In this document: piece by piece, positions 40,955 to 50,509 of the stretch
Layout: every line of letters begins with the position of its first letter
Position numbering within the stretch: position 1 is the stretch's first letter
DNA from: a bacterium
GTDB lineage: Bacteria; Bacillota; Bacilli; Lactobacillales; Streptococcaceae
Direction: 5' to 3'
Length of the DNA: 64,000 nucleotides
NCBI GenBank assembly: GCA_905221195.1
Contig: CAJNCF010000008.1
Location: 1-64,000 of the forward strand
Made by a program: the position numbers and the translations under genes
Notes under the pieces: generated by a model
Told to the model about the DNA's origin: nothing
What the model saw: only the letters and a program-made list of their open reading frames with translations
Databases searched by the model: none

Positions 40955-41284
40955 ATGAAATCAACAATAGAGAAAATTAATAAATTTCGGGATGATCGTG
41001 ATTGGAGAAAATTTCACAATGAAAAAGATTTAGCTATTTCTATTTTGCTGGAATCTAGTGAACTTCTAGAATTGTTCCAATGGAAGCAGCCTGAAGAAGT
41101 TACAACAAATTCTCTCGAAAGAATTAAAGAAGAACTAGCGGATGTGCTAATATATTCAATGATGTTAGCTGATAATTTACAACTGGATATAGAACAAATT
41201 ATTGAAGAAAAATTAGAAAAAAATAAAGCGAAATATCCTGTTAAATTAAGTAAGGGGAATAATAAAAAATATACTGAATTATAG
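40955..41284 (+). CDS. MazG-like nucleotide pyrophosphohydrolase
   Basis: This 109-residue all-alpha NTP pyrophosphatase has the MazG/dUTPase metal motif complete: E33-x2-E36 (LLESSELLELFQW) and E60-x2-D63 (KEELADVL). Such enzymes hydrolyse (d)NTPs or alarmone-like nucleotides to monophosphates. GGAG is 10 bases upstream, and -10 TATAAT at 40917-40922 gives it a promoter. It is markedly AT-rich. The next gene starts 15 bases after its stop, so the two form an operon. The pairing with a GIY-YIG/DUF2075 ATPase suggests a role in defence or nucleic-acid stress rather than housekeeping; this is inference. Confidence 0.85.
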   Translation: MKSTIEKINKFRDDRDWRKFHNEKDLAISILLESSELLELFQWKQPEEVTTNSLERIKEELADVLIYSMMLADNLQLDIEQIIEEKLEKNKAKYPVKLSKGNNKKYTEL

Positions 41285-41299
41285 TGTTGAGTAACTGAT

Positions 41300-43030
41300 A
41301 TGAGTAAAATATTGAAACCAGTAATTGAAGAAGTAAAATATGAAAGTGGTTCATTAGACACTTTACAGGAAACTTTAAAAATCAGTTTTCGTGATGAAAA
41401 CAAGATACTATTGTTTGAGTATCCGACTATATATATTGTAAATGATAAAAATTCTGATGGATATAGTGTTTATGTAGGTGAAACAACAGATATTGTACGT
41501 CGTACAAATCAACATTTAGGTGAAATTAGAGAAGATTGGACTAAATTTTCAAAATCAAATACTACTAAAATGTTTGTTATAGGTCATCATCACTTTAATA
41601 AGTCTTTGACACTAGATATTGAGAATAGACTAATGTTGTATTTATTAAGTGTTGATAATGTTTCAAATGTTCAAAACAGACGAGGGAATCCTCAAAATAA
41701 ATATTATACTTCTGATGAGCTTGATGAGATTTTTACCAAAATTTGGAGTTCGTTAAATAAGAAAAATAAGTATTTATTTCCAGCAGAAAGTATTGTTAGA
41801 AATTCTGCAATTTTTAAATCTTCCCCATTTCATAAATTAACCAATGAGCAATTAAAAGCGAAAAATGAAATCATTTTTAAAATTACATCAGCACTTAGTA
41901 AGAACGAGTTTGGAACTTTAATCTTGGTTAAAGGAGAAGCTGGTGCTGGTAAAACTGTTTTGATGAGTTCTTTAATCGATGATCTATTAAATTCTGATGA
42001 CACGGATTTCCTAAGAGAAAATAATGCAATTAATTTGGTTGTTAATCATGATGATCAATTGAGTGTCTATAAAGAAATAGAGAAAAAGCTTGAATGGAAG
42101 AGTGGTTCAACCCTTGATGTTGCTATGAAACCAACTCAGTTTTTAAACGCACTAAAAAAGCAAGATGCTAATGCTGGTATAGTTGTTATTGACGAAGGAC
42201 ACTTACTTTTGACTGCAAAAAATCAAGCTTATCAAGGTGGTAATCATTTAAAGGATATACTATCAAAATCGAAAGTAGTAGTTTTAGTGTACGATGATAA
42301 TCAAATAATGAGTAAATCTCAAATATGGGTAGATGATTCATTTTTGACTTTACAGCATCAAGCGAGGCTGTCTGGCAATTTAATTGAATTAAATAATCAA
42401 ATGCGTATAAAAGCTAGTGAATCAACAATTAGTTGGATTAGAAATATTATTGATAAAAGAGAAATTACCAAATTAAAAGAAGATAATAACTATGATATCC
42501 AGATATTTAATTCTCCCAAGGAATTACAGGATGCTATTAAATTAAAAGATGAGAATCGTCATTTAGGGATTTCTAGGTTAATAGCAACTTATGATTGGGA
42601 ATATAGTAGTCAATCTAAACCTGAATCTAAAGATTATTGGTGTGTGGAAATAGATGACTGGTCTTGTCCTTGGAATAGAGAATTGAGTAGGGATAGGAAA
42701 AACTCTAAACTTTCTTGGATTGAACAACCACAAACTATTGGTGAAGTAGGATCCACTTTTACTGTGCAAGGTTTTGATTTGAATTATGCTGGAGTCATTA
42801 TTGGTCCATCGGTTAAATATAGAGATGGTAAAATTAAGTTTGATATCTCTGCTAGTAAAAATAAAGGGGCAGTTCAAAATAGGAAACTCGAAAATGGTGA
42901 AATGAAAAATTTTGGTGAAGATCTTTTAAAAAATGAATTAAATGTTTTACTTACAAGAGGAGTAAATGGACTCTATATCTACGCAGTAGATGAAGAACTT
43001 CAAGCGGCTTTAAAAAAGGCAATTTTATAA
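41300..43030 (+). CDS. GIY-YIG nuclease-DUF2075 (superfamily 1-like ATPase) fusion protein
   Basis: At 576 residues it has two parts. An N-terminal GIY-YIG endonuclease fold (about 42-115) has IYIV for the GIY strand, VYVGET for YIG, arginines R67/R68 in DIVRRTNQH, and a candidate catalytic glutamate E108 in DIENRL. A C-terminal DUF2075 helicase-like ATPase has Walker A GEAGAGKT (212-219), Walker B VVIDEGH (D298/E299), the VQGFDLNYAGVIIG motif near residue 490 and LLTRGVNGLYIY near 553. It likely binds and cuts or translocates on nucleic acid using ATP. It has a weak ribosome site and is probably coupled to the MazG-like gene. AT-rich codon use differs from flanking housekeeping genes. No characterised system of this exact pair comes to my mind. 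Confidence 0.85.
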   Translation: MSKILKPVIEEVKYESGSLDTLQETLKISFRDENKILLFEYPTIYIVNDKNSDGYSVYVGETTDIVRRTNQHLGEIREDWTKFSKSNTTKMFVIGHHHFNKSLTLDIENRLMLYLLSVDNVSNVQNRRGNPQNKYYTSDELDEIFTKIWSSLNKKNKYLFPAESIVRNSAIFKSSPFHKLTNEQLKAKNEIIFKITSALSKNEFGTLILVKGEAGAGKTVLMSSLIDDLLNSDDTDFLRENNAINLVVNHDDQLSVYKEIEKKLEWKSGSTLDVAMKPTQFLNALKKQDANAGIVVIDEGHLLLTAKNQAYQGGNHLKDILSKSKVVVLVYDDNQIMSKSQIWVDDSFLTLQHQARLSGNLIELNNQMRIKASESTISWIRNIIDKREITKLKEDNNYDIQIFNSPKELQDAIKLKDENRHLGISRLIATYDWEYSSQSKPESKDYWCVEIDDWSCPWNRELSRDRKNSKLSWIEQPQTIGEVGSTFTVQGFDLNYAGVIIGPSVKYRDGKIKFDISASKNKGAVQNRKLENGEMKNFGEDLLKNELNVLLTRGVNGLYIYAVDEELQAALKKAIL

Positions 43031-43071
43031 GATTATAAGGTAGGAATAGATATTTATGAATCTAAACATGG

Positions 43072-43077
43072 TATAAT
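43072..43077 (+). promoter_or_regulatory. Extended -10 promoter abutting ybgA
   Basis: TGGTATAAT (TATAAT at 43072-43077) lies only 7 bases before the ATG at 43085 that starts the conserved YbgA sequence. Transcription would begin at or next to the start codon, implying a leaderless or near-leaderless mRNA. Confidence 0.5.
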
Positions 43078-43084
43078 GTCAATT

Positions 43085-43486
43085 ATGAATAACAACCAAC
43101 GTGCCCTTTGCCAACAACTCTGGGCGAGAAACAAATACCTCGTGTTGAGCCATTCCAGCAATATTTACAATGAGATTCGCCAATACTTGAAGAATGAAGA
43201 GGTGGAGGTAAGTCTGGTTCAAGAGATGATTGACCGTGCCTGTCAAATCCCAGAACACAGGGGTCAGGTTTGCAATGCCTTTCAGCATATTTGGGGCTAT
43301 TTCAAAAAGAAAGCGACAGATGTTGAGCGCAAAGACTATATGCTCTTGCTGGATCGTTACCGCTTTGGTCAGGCTTCCAAGGAAGATGTAATCGCTAAGA
43401 CTAGAGACTTGCTTGAACGCTATCCAAATACCTACTTGCAACATTCGACGTTACTGAAGGGAGACTCCAATGAGACTTTGGCATGA
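43085..43486 (+). CDS. ybgA: YbgA-family protein (DUF1722)
   Basis: This 133-residue protein of the YbgA/DUF1722 family has conserved features LWARNKYLVLSHS near the N-terminus and the YPNTYLQHSTLL C-terminus. Function is not established; in many bacteria the family is found next to, or fused with, DUF523 and near photolyase genes. The ATG at 43085 is chosen because it begins the conserved sequence; the in-frame ATG at 43076 overlaps the -10 element. No Shine-Dalgarno is visible. It overlaps the next gene by 17 bases. Confidence 0.82.
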   Translation: MNNNQRALCQQLWARNKYLVLSHSSNIYNEIRQYLKNEEVEVSLVQEMIDRACQIPEHRGQVCNAFQHIWGYFKKKATDVERKDYMLLLDRYRFGQASKEDVIAKTRDLLERYPNTYLQHSTLLKGDSNETLA

Positions 43487-43832
43487 GGCTTTGATTTCAC
43501 AACTTCCCCGTCCTCAACTTTTGGGACAACACCGAGAATGCTGCGCCCTTCGTGGTAATGGCTGGGGCAGAAAGCATGCGACGGTGGACTATGTCTTTAC
43601 CCACTCGCCCTATCGTCTCTATGCCTATCATCGCTTGATCATGGAGGAAATGGCTGATCGTGGTTACAATGTCAGTCCAGAGTGGCTGGACAAGAACTAC
43701 CGTGGTAAGACCTGCCCTCCTTATCAATACTTAGCAGAGGAAAAGTTGACTAGTCCTATCTATAGCGAACATGATGATGCCTACTATGAGGAGTGTCTGG
43801 CTAATCTCCGAGAGAAGGGAATCAACCTATAG
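43470..43832 (+). CDS. Pyrimidine dimer DNA glycosylase family protein (T4 endonuclease V-like)
   Basis: This 120-residue protein resembles the Pyr_excise/TIGR02328 family related to T4 endonuclease V, which removes UV pyrimidine dimers. The start RLWHEALISQLPRPQLLGQH is typical. The catalytic glutamate position matches T4 exactly (E23 in HREC). However, residue 2 is Arg, not the Thr whose free amino group is the T4 nucleophile, and Met removal before Arg is unlikely, so activity is uncertain. GGGAG precedes the ATG inside ybgA. Adjacency to ybgA suggests a DNA-repair pair. Confidence 0.78.
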   Translation: MRLWHEALISQLPRPQLLGQHRECCALRGNGWGRKHATVDYVFTHSPYRLYAYHRLIMEEMADRGYNVSPEWLDKNYRGKTCPPYQYLAEEKLTSPIYSEHDDAYYEECLANLREKGINL

Positions 43833-43930
43833 TCTTTTCTAATAACAAGCCATAGTCACTTATAAGAATTACTAATAACGCGTTTGAACCGTCTAACTGA
43901 AATAAAGCTATAAAACAAGCTACACAAAGG

Positions 43931-43966
43931 ATTTGAGGCATGTGTCTCAGGTCTTTTTCTTTTGTT
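43931..43966 (+). terminator. Terminator after the glycosylase-like gene
   Basis: GATTTGAG pairs with CTCAGGTC through G-T wobbles around GCATGTGT, followed by TTTTTCTTTT. Confidence 0.65.
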
Positions 43967-43976
43967 TAAAACAGAG

Positions 43977-43995
43977 ATATAGTTTCAAACTATAT
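43977..43995. promoter_or_regulatory. MET-box (MtaR/MetR binding site) upstream of metE
   Basis: ATATAGTTTCAAACTATAT is a perfect palindrome around one central base and matches the streptococcal MET-box consensus (ATAGTTTnAAACTAT) bound by the LysR-type regulator MtaR/MetR. A half-site GATAGTTTCAA follows at about 44044. It indicates methionine-dependent control of metE-metF. Confidence 0.85.
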
Positions 43996-44076
43996 CAAAG
44001 CCTAATTTTTTACAATTATACAGATGATTTCTTTTCTGTTAAGATAGTTTCAACAACAAATTTTGGAGGACACATC

Positions 44077-46326
44077 ATGTCAACTACAATCATCGGTTTC
44101 CCTCGTTTGGGCGAATTCCGCGAATTAAAATTTACAACCGAAAAATACTTTAGAAAAGAAATCTCAGAAGAAGAACTCTTGGCAGCCGCAAAAGACTTGC
44201 GTGCTAAACACTGGAACATTGTCAAAGAAAAAGGTATCACTGAAATTCCATCAAATGACTTTTCTCACTATGACAACTTCCTAGATGCAGCTTTCCTTTT
44301 CAACGTGGTACCTGCTTCAGTTCAAAACTTGGACTTGTCTGACCTTGAGCGCTACTTCGCTTTGGGACGTGGTTACCAAGGAGAAAAAGGGGACGTTCGC
44401 GCCCTTCCAATGAAGAAATGGTTCAACACCAACTACCACTACATCGTTCCTAAGTTTGAAAAAGACACCCAAGTTAAACTTGCAGGTCACAAGATTTTTG
44501 ATGAGTTCCAAGAAGCCAAAGAACTTGGATTGAACACTCGTCCAGTTCTTGTAGGTCCATTCACTTTCCTTCAATTGTCAGACTTTGAAGAAGGCGTGAA
44601 AGCAGAAGACTTCGTAGACAGCTTAGTAGCTGCTTATCAAGAAGTGTTTGCTAAATTGGCTGAACTTGGTGCGACTCGTATCCAATTGGATGAAGCTGCT
44701 CTTGTCAAAGATTTGACAGCTGAAGAAAAAGCTCTCTTCTTGAACCTCTACAACAAACTCTTGGCTGACAAAAAAGGTCTTGAAGTCTTGCTTCAAACTT
44801 ACTTCGGTGATGTTCGTGACGTTTACGCTGACCTTGTAAACTTGCCAGTTGATGCTATCGGTTTGGACTTCGTTGAAGGTAAGAAAACTCTTGAACTCGT
44901 TAAAAGTGGCTTCCCAGCTGACAAGACTCTTTATGCAGGTATTGTCAATGGTAAAAACATCTGGCGTAACAACTACGAAAAGAGCTTGGCTGTTCTTGAG
45001 CAAATTCCAGCTGAAAACATCGTTTTGACTAGCTCATGCTCACTTCTTCATGTGCCATTTACAACTGCTAATGAAGAGTTTGAACCAGCAATCTTGAACC
45101 ACTTTGCCTTTGCGGTTGAAAAATTGGATGAGATTCGTGACTTGGATGCTATCCGCAATGGTCAAGGTGAAGCAGCTCTTGCAGCTAACAAAGAACTCTT
45201 TGCGACTGAACGTGTTGGTGAGAATGCAGAACTTCGTGCGCGCATCGCTGGTTTGACAGACGCAGACTACACTCGTTTGCCAGCCTTTGCAGAGCGTGAA
45301 GCTATCCAAGAAGAAGCTTTCAAACTTCCAGCTCTTCCAACAACAACTATCGGTTCATTCCCTCAAACTAAAGAAGTTCGTGCCAAACGTTTGGCTTACC
45401 GTAAAGGTGAATTGTCTCAAGAAGAGTACGATGCTTTCCTTGCTGAAACGATCGATGAATGGATCAAATGGCAAGAAGATATCGACTTTGATGTCCTTGT
45501 TCACGGTGAATTTGAGCGTAACGACATGGTTGAATACTTCGGTCAAAACTTGTCAGGTTACCTCTTCTCTAAAAATGGTTGGGTACAATCATACGGTATG
45601 CGTGGGGTTAAACCACCAATCATCTGGGGTGATGTCACTCGTCTTAACCCTATCACTGTTAAATGGTCTAGCTATGCACAAAGCCGTACAAACAAACCTG
45701 TTAAAGGGATGTTGACTGGACCTGTTACCATCCTCAACTGGTCATTCCCACGTGAAGACATCTCTATCAAGGATTCAACTCTTCAAATCGCCCTTGCCAT
45801 CAAGGATGAAGTGCTTGACCTTGAAGCTGCTGGTGTGAAAATCATCCAAATCGACGAGGCTGCTCTTCGTGAAAAATTGCCACTCCGTCGTAGCGACTGG
45901 TACGAAGACTACCTTGACTGGGCAATTCCTGCCTTCCGCTTGGTACACTCAACAGTAGCGCCAGATACACAAATCCACACTCACATGTGTTACTCAGAAT
46001 TTACAGATATCATCCCAGCTATCGACAACTTGGATGCGGACGTTATCTCATTTGAGGCTAGCCGTTCAAACCTTGAAATCTTGGACGAACTCAAAGCGAA
46101 AAACTTCCAAACAGAAGTGGGACCTGGGGTTTACGATATCCACTCACCTCGTGTACCAAATGAAGGCGAAATCGACCACACAATCGAAGCCATCCTTGCT
46201 AAAGTGCCAAGCAAGAAAGTTTGGATCAACCCTGACTGTGGTTTGAAAACACGTGGTATTCCAGAAACAAAAGAAAGCTTGATCCGCCTTGTTGAAGCAG
46301 CTAAAGCTGCGCGTGAGAAATTGTAA
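44077..46326 (+). CDS. metE: Cobalamin-independent methionine synthase
   Basis: This 749-residue enzyme transfers a methyl group from 5-methyl-tetrahydropteroyl-tri-glutamate to homocysteine. The two (beta/alpha)8 halves are present; the zinc-site residues appear in the C-terminal half ([10 protein letters not shown] and [10 protein letters not shown]). GGAGGA precedes the ATG at 44077; a 48-codon extension of the frame upstream crosses the MET-box and is not coding. It is followed 102 bases later by metF, which supplies the methyl donor. Confidence 0.97.
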   Translation: MSTTIIGFPRLGEFRELKFTTEKYFRKEISEEELLAAAKDLRAKHWNIVKEKGITEIPSNDFSHYDNFLDAAFLFNVVPASVQNLDLSDLERYFALGRGYQGEKGDVRALPMKKWFNTNYHYIVPKFEKDTQVKLAGHKIFDEFQEAKELGLNTRPVLVGPFTFLQLSDFEEGVKAEDFVDSLVAAYQEVFAKLAELGATRIQLDEAALVKDLTAEEKALFLNLYNKLLADKKGLEVLLQTYFGDVRDVYADLVNLPVDAIGLDFVEGKKTLELVKSGFPADKTLYAGIVNGKNIWRNNYEKSLAVLEQIPAENIVLTSSCSLLHVPFTTANEEFEPAILNHFAFAVEKLDEIRDLDAIRNGQGEAALAANKELFATERVGENAELRARIAGLTDADYTRLPAFAEREAIQEEAFKLPALPTTTIGSFPQTKEVRAKRLAYRKGELSQEEYDAFLAETIDEWIKWQEDIDFDVLVHGEFERNDMVEYFGQNLSGYLFSKNGWVQSYGMRGVKPPIIWGDVTRLNPITVKWSSYAQSRTNKPVKGMLTGPVTILNWSFPREDISIKDSTLQIALAIKDEVLDLEAAGVKIIQIDEAALREKLPLRRSDWYEDYLDWAIPAFRLVHSTVAPDTQIHTHMCYSEFTDIIPAIDNLDADVISFEASRSNLEILDELKAKNFQTEVGPGVYDIHSPRVPNEGEIDHTIEAILAKVPSKKVWINPDCGLKTRGIPETKESLIRLVEAAKAAREKL

Positions 46327-46428
46327 GATAAATATTTCTCAAGAAGCACTGTTTGGTCAATCTGCCTGTTTCACTTGGATTCTAAGAGTCCAGCTAACGA
46401 AAAAATCAACTAGAAAAGGATAATGACT

Positions 46429-47295
46429 ATGTCACGCCAAACACCGTCACTCTCATTTGAAGTGTTCCCTCCAAACCCAGCCGTGGGTAATGATAACATT
46501 ATTTCTGCTCTTCAAGATATGCAGGAGTTGGCTCCTCACTTTATCAGTGTAACTGCCAGCAATAATAAATTTAATATCAAGGAAACGACGGTTCGTTTGG
46601 CTGACTTTATCCAAAATGACTTGGCGATTCCTACTATTGCTCACTTGCCAGCCATCTATTTGACCAAGGACAAGGTTGCTGAAACCATTGCAGACTTGGA
46701 CAAGGTTGGGGTGCAGAAAATCTTGGCTCTTCGTGGGGATATTATCCCTGATGTGGAACCACAAAAGGATTTCCGCTACGCGACTGACTTGATTGAGTTC
46801 ATCAAGGAACAAGCCCCTCACTTTGATATTGTTGGTGCTTGTTATCCAGAAGGGCATCCAGATTCACCAAATCAGATTTCAGATATTCAAAATCTTAAGA
46901 AGAAAGTAGATGCAGGTTGTTCGAGCCTTGTAACTCAGCTTTTCTTTGACAATGAGCGCTTCTATGATTTCCAAGACAAGTGTATCTTGGCTGGGATTGA
47001 TGTTCCTATTCATGCAGGGATTATGCCAATTTTGAATCGAAATCAGGCTCTCCGCCTCTTGAAGACTTGTGAGAATATCCATCTTCCACGTAAATTTAAA
47101 GCCATCTTAGACAAGTATGAGCATGACCCTGAGTCGCTCAGAGCAGCAGGACTTGCCTATGCGGTAGACCAAATCGTGGACTTGGTAACTCAGGATGTTG
47201 CTGGTGTGCATCTTTACACCATGAACAATGCGGATACAGCAAAATACATCCACCAAGCAACCCATGCCTTGTTTAATCATCAGTCTCTAGGATAA
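46429..47295 (+). CDS. metF: Methylenetetrahydrofolate reductase
   Basis: This 288-residue FAD-dependent enzyme reduces 5,10-methylene-THF to 5-methyl-THF for MetE. Motifs SFEVFPP (catalytic Glu), ALRGD and YPEGHPDS are present. The second ATG at 46429 has AAGGA at the right distance; the ATG at 46423 is too close. It is expected to be co-regulated with metE. Confidence 0.95.
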   Translation: MSRQTPSLSFEVFPPNPAVGNDNIISALQDMQELAPHFISVTASNNKFNIKETTVRLADFIQNDLAIPTIAHLPAIYLTKDKVAETIADLDKVGVQKILALRGDIIPDVEPQKDFRYATDLIEFIKEQAPHFDIVGACYPEGHPDSPNQISDIQNLKKKVDAGCSSLVTQLFFDNERFYDFQDKCILAGIDVPIHAGIMPILNRNQALRLLKTCENIHLPRKFKAILDKYEHDPESLRAAGLAYAVDQIVDLVTQDVAGVHLYTMNNADTAKYIHQATHALFNHQSLG

Positions 47296-47300
47296 TAAAA

Positions 47301-47343
47301 AGCAAACCATTCTTCTCAGGTGAGGGGAATGGTTCCTTTTTAA
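47301..47343 (+). terminator. Terminator after metF
   Basis: AACCATTC and GAATGGTT pair around an inner CTCAGGTGAG hairpin, followed by CCTTTTTA. Confidence 0.75.
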
Positions 47344-47662
47344 TGGTAAAGACCGCACTTTTTAAGAAAAATATGATAAAATAGTCTCTGTACGTACTTG
47401 ATACAAAGATGAGGGTATAAACAGATTTTTAACTATTCAAATCTGCTATAAAAAGGACAAATACTAAAGAATAATATTTTTAAACTTTTCAAAGTATCTA
47501 GGTAGTTGAACACGGGCTAAATCCCTAGTGAAAAAGATAGATTTCCTGGTGTGCATCGCACACTGCGTCAATCTCCTATTTTCATACGGGATTCTTTACG
47601 CCCTTTGTATCCTGATCTTTGTAGGCAAGGCGTATAATTTCATCAATCCAAAGGGGATTAAA
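47344..47662 (+). other. pnp promoter and long leader
   Basis: A TATGATAAAAT -10-like sequence at about 47373-47383 is followed by roughly 270 untranslated bases before the pnp ATG. The leader contains GTGTGC/GCACAC (about 47551-47564) and an imperfect long hairpin between TTTACGCCC and GGCGTATAA (about 47594-47639). A structured leader is expected where PNPase and RNase III autoregulate pnp in other bacteria. The frame is open from a GTG at 47528, but this is not supported as coding. Confidence 0.5.
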
Positions 47663-49876
47663 ATGACAAAACAAGTGTTTCAAACGACTTTTGCGGGTCG
47701 TGAGTTAATTGTAGAGACTGGTCAGGTTGCTAAGCAGGCAAATGGCGCAGTTGTTGTGCGTTACGGTGAGTCAACTGTCTTGACTGCTGCCGTTATGTCT
47801 AAGAAAATGGCAACTGGGGATTTCTTCCCACTCCAAGTCAACTACGAAGAAAAAATGTATGCGGCTGGGAAGTTTCCTGGTGGCTTTATGAAACGTGAAG
47901 GACGTCCTTCAACAGATGCGACCTTGACAGCGCGTTTGATTGACCGTCCAATCCGTCCAATGTTTGCGGAAGGTTTCCGTAATGAAGTCCAAGTCATCAA
48001 CACAGTGCTTTCTTATGATGAAAATGCTTCTGCACCAATGGCTGCTATGTTTGGTTCATCCTTGGCACTTTCTATCTCAGATATTCCATTTGACGGACCA
48101 ATCGCTGGGGTGCAAGTGGGTTATGTAGATGGTCAAATCATCATCAACCCAAGTCAAGAACAGGCAGAGCAATCTCTTCTTGAATTGACAGTAGCTGGTA
48201 CTAAACACGCTATCAACATGGTTGAGTCTGGTGCCAAAGAATTATCGGAAGAAATCATGTTGGAAGCTCTTCTGAAAGGGCACGAAGCAGTCAAAGAATT
48301 GATTGCCTTCCAAGAAGAAATCGTTGCGGCAGTCGGTAAAGAAAAAGCAGAAGTGGAATTACTTCATGTAGATGCTGAATTGCAGGATGAAATCATCGCA
48401 GCCTACAACAGCGACCTCCAAAAAGCGGTTCAAGTAGAAGAAAAATTGGCTCGTGAAGCTGCAACTCGAGCAGTTAAGGACCAAGTAACCGCTGTTTATG
48501 AAGAAAAATATGCAGACCACGAAGAATTTGACCGTATTATGCGTGATGTGGCTGAAATCTTGGAACAAATGGAACACGCTGAAGTGCGCCGTTTGATTAC
48601 AGAAGACAAGGTGCGTCCTGACGGTCGTAAGGTCGATGAAATCCGTCCTTTGGATGCGGTTGTTGACTTCCTTCCTCGTGTGCACGGTTCAGGTCTCTTC
48701 ACTCGTGGCCAAACACAGGCCCTTTCTGTCTTGACCTTGGCTCCGATGGGAGAAACTCAAATCATTGATGGTTTGGACCCAGAGTACAAGAAACGCTTTA
48801 TGCACCACTATAACTTCCCACAATACTCTGTAGGGGAAACTGGTCGTTACGGTGCGCCAGGTCGTCGTGAAATCGGTCACGGTGCTCTTGGTGAGCGTGC
48901 ACTTGCTCAAGTCTTGCCAAGTTTGGAAGAATTCCCATATGCTATTCGTCTAGTAGCAGAAGTATTGGAATCAAATGGTTCTTCTTCTCAAGCCTCTATC
49001 TGTGCTGGAACTCTTGCTCTTATGGCTGGTGGTGTGCCAATTAAGGCGCCAGTAGCTGGTATTGCCATGGGTCTTATCTCAGATGGAAATAACTACACTG
49101 TATTGACCGATATCCAAGGTTTGGAAGACCACTTTGGAGACATGGACTTCAAGGTTGCTGGTACTCGTGACGGGATTACAGCCCTACAAATGGATATCAA
49201 GATCCAAGGGATTACTGCAGAAATCTTGACTGAGGCTCTTGCTCAAGCCAAGAAAGCACGTTTTGAAATCCTTGATGTGATTGAAGCAACCATTCCAGAA
49301 GTTCGTCCAGAATTGGCTCCAACTGCTCCGAAAATTGATACCATCAAGATTGATGTGGACAAGATCAAGATTGTCATCGGTAAGGGTGGAGAAACCATCG
49401 ACAAGATTATCGCTGAAACAGGCGTTAAGATTGATATCGACGAAGAAGGAAATGTGTCTATCTACTCTAGCGACCAAGAAGCTATTAACCGTGCCAAAGA
49501 AATCATTGCTGGTTTGGTTCGTGAGGCTAAGGTGGATGAAGTTTACCGTGCCAAAGTCGTTCGTATCGAGAAATTTGGTGCCTTTGTCAACCTCTTTGAT
49601 AAGACAGATGCCCTTGTTCATATCTCTGAGATGGCTTGGACGCGTACCAATAATGTCGAAGACTTGGTAGCAATCGGGGATGAAGTTGATGTTAAGGTTA
49701 TCAAGATTGATGAAAAAGGACGTGTGGATGCTTCTATGAAAGCTCTTCTTCCTCGTCCGCCAAAACCTGAACGTGATGAAAAAGGTGAAAAATCAGAGCG
49801 TCCTCATCGCCCACGTCATCACAAGGACCACAAACCTAAGAAAGAATTTACAGAAACACCAAAAGATTCAGAATAA
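47663..49876 (+). CDS. pnp: Polyribonucleotide nucleotidyltransferase (PNPase)
   Basis: This 737-residue phosphorolytic 3'-5' exoribonuclease has two RNase PH domains around a helical linker, a KH domain ([13 protein letters not shown]) and an S1 domain ([22 protein letters not shown]), ending in a charged R/H/K-rich tail. The ATG at 47663 follows AAGGGGA. It acts with RNase Y in mRNA turnover. It is followed by cysE after 15 bases, so the two share a transcript. Confidence 0.97.
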   Translation: MTKQVFQTTFAGRELIVETGQVAKQANGAVVVRYGESTVLTAAVMSKKMATGDFFPLQVNYEEKMYAAGKFPGGFMKREGRPSTDATLTARLIDRPIRPMFAEGFRNEVQVINTVLSYDENASAPMAAMFGSSLALSISDIPFDGPIAGVQVGYVDGQIIINPSQEQAEQSLLELTVAGTKHAINMVESGAKELSEEIMLEALLKGHEAVKELIAFQEEIVAAVGKEKAEVELLHVDAELQDEIIAAYNSDLQKAVQVEEKLAREAATRAVKDQVTAVYEEKYADHEEFDRIMRDVAEILEQMEHAEVRRLITEDKVRPDGRKVDEIRPLDAVVDFLPRVHGSGLFTRGQTQALSVLTLAPMGETQIIDGLDPEYKKRFMHHYNFPQYSVGETGRYGAPGRREIGHGALGERALAQVLPSLEEFPYAIRLVAEVLESNGSSSQASICAGTLALMAGGVPIKAPVAGIAMGLISDGNNYTVLTDIQGLEDHFGDMDFKVAGTRDGITALQMDIKIQGITAEILTEALAQAKKARFEILDVIEATIPEVRPELAPTAPKIDTIKIDVDKIKIVIGKGGETIDKIIAETGVKIDIDEEGNVSIYSSDQEAINRAKEIIAGLVREAKVDEVYRAKVVRIEKFGAFVNLFDKTDALVHISEMAWTRTNNVEDLVAIGDEVDVKVIKIDEKGRVDASMKALLPRPPKPERDEKGEKSERPHRPRHHKDHKPKKEFTETPKDSE

Positions 49877-49891
49877 GAAAAGGAGAAATGT

Positions 49892-50509
49892 ATGGGATGG
49901 TGGCGCGAAACCATTGATATCGTGAAAGAAAATGATCCAGCGGCCCGCACCACTTTGGAGGTTTTGCTGACTTATCCAGGTGTCAAGGCCTTGGCGGCCC
50001 ACCGTCTCTCGCATTTTCTCTGGAAGCATGGCTTCAAACTCCTGGCTCGTATGCACAGTCAGTTCTGGCGCTTTTGGACTCAGATTGAGATTCATCCAGG
50101 TGCCCAGATTGATTCAGGTGTTTTCATCGACCACGGCTCTGGTCTGGTGATTGGGGAGACGGCGATTGTTGAAAAAGGTGTTCTTCTTTATCATGGAGTA
50201 ACCCTTGGTGGGACGGGTAAGGATGTTGGCAAACGACATCCGACCGTTCGAAAGGGAGCTCTGATATCCGCTCATGCTCAAGTTATTGGACCAGTGGAAA
50301 TCGGTGAAAATGCCAAGGTCGGTGCAGCAGCAGTTGTTGTGGCAGACGTGCCTAGTGATGTGACGGTTGTCGGTATTCCGGCTAAGATTGTTCGTGTTCA
50401 TGGTAAGAAAGATGAGCCAATCATTCACGAAGTTGAAGAAAAACGAGAGTACTACGTCAATAAACTCGAGCAGGCTAGAGAAGCCAGTCACAGATCGTCT
50501 GGGTTGTAG
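49892..50509 (+). CDS. cysE: Serine O-acetyltransferase
   Basis: This 205-residue trimer-forming hexapeptide-repeat enzyme acetylates serine, the first step of cysteine synthesis. The N-terminal helical domain (DPAARTTLEVLLTYPGVKALAAHR in two parts) and the left-handed beta-helix (GVTLGGTGKDVGKRHPTV) are typical. AAAGGAG lies 7 bases upstream. It is located between pnp and cysS as in pneumococcus. Confidence 0.96.
   Translation: MGWWRETIDIVKENDPAARTTLEVLLTYPGVKALAAHRLSHFLWKHGFKLLARMHSQFWRFWTQIEIHPGAQIDSGVFIDHGSGLVIGETAIVEKGVLLYHGVTLGGTGKDVGKRHPTVRKGALISAHAQVIGPVEIGENAKVGAAAVVVADVPSDVTVVGIPAKIVRVHGKKDEPIIHEVEEKREYYVNKLEQAREASHRSSGL

Noticed and set aside
44041..44060. Second full MET-box near metE
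   Set aside because: Only one half (GATAGTTTCAA) is present; the other half does not match.
43933..44076. 48-codon extension of metE
   Set aside because: It crosses the upstream terminator and MET-box; MetE begins at the ATG after GGAGGA.
47528..47662. 45-codon hydrophobic N-terminal extension of PNPase
   Set aside because: PNPase family proteins start at the [12 protein letters not shown] sequence at 47663, which has its own ribosome site; the extension lacks one.
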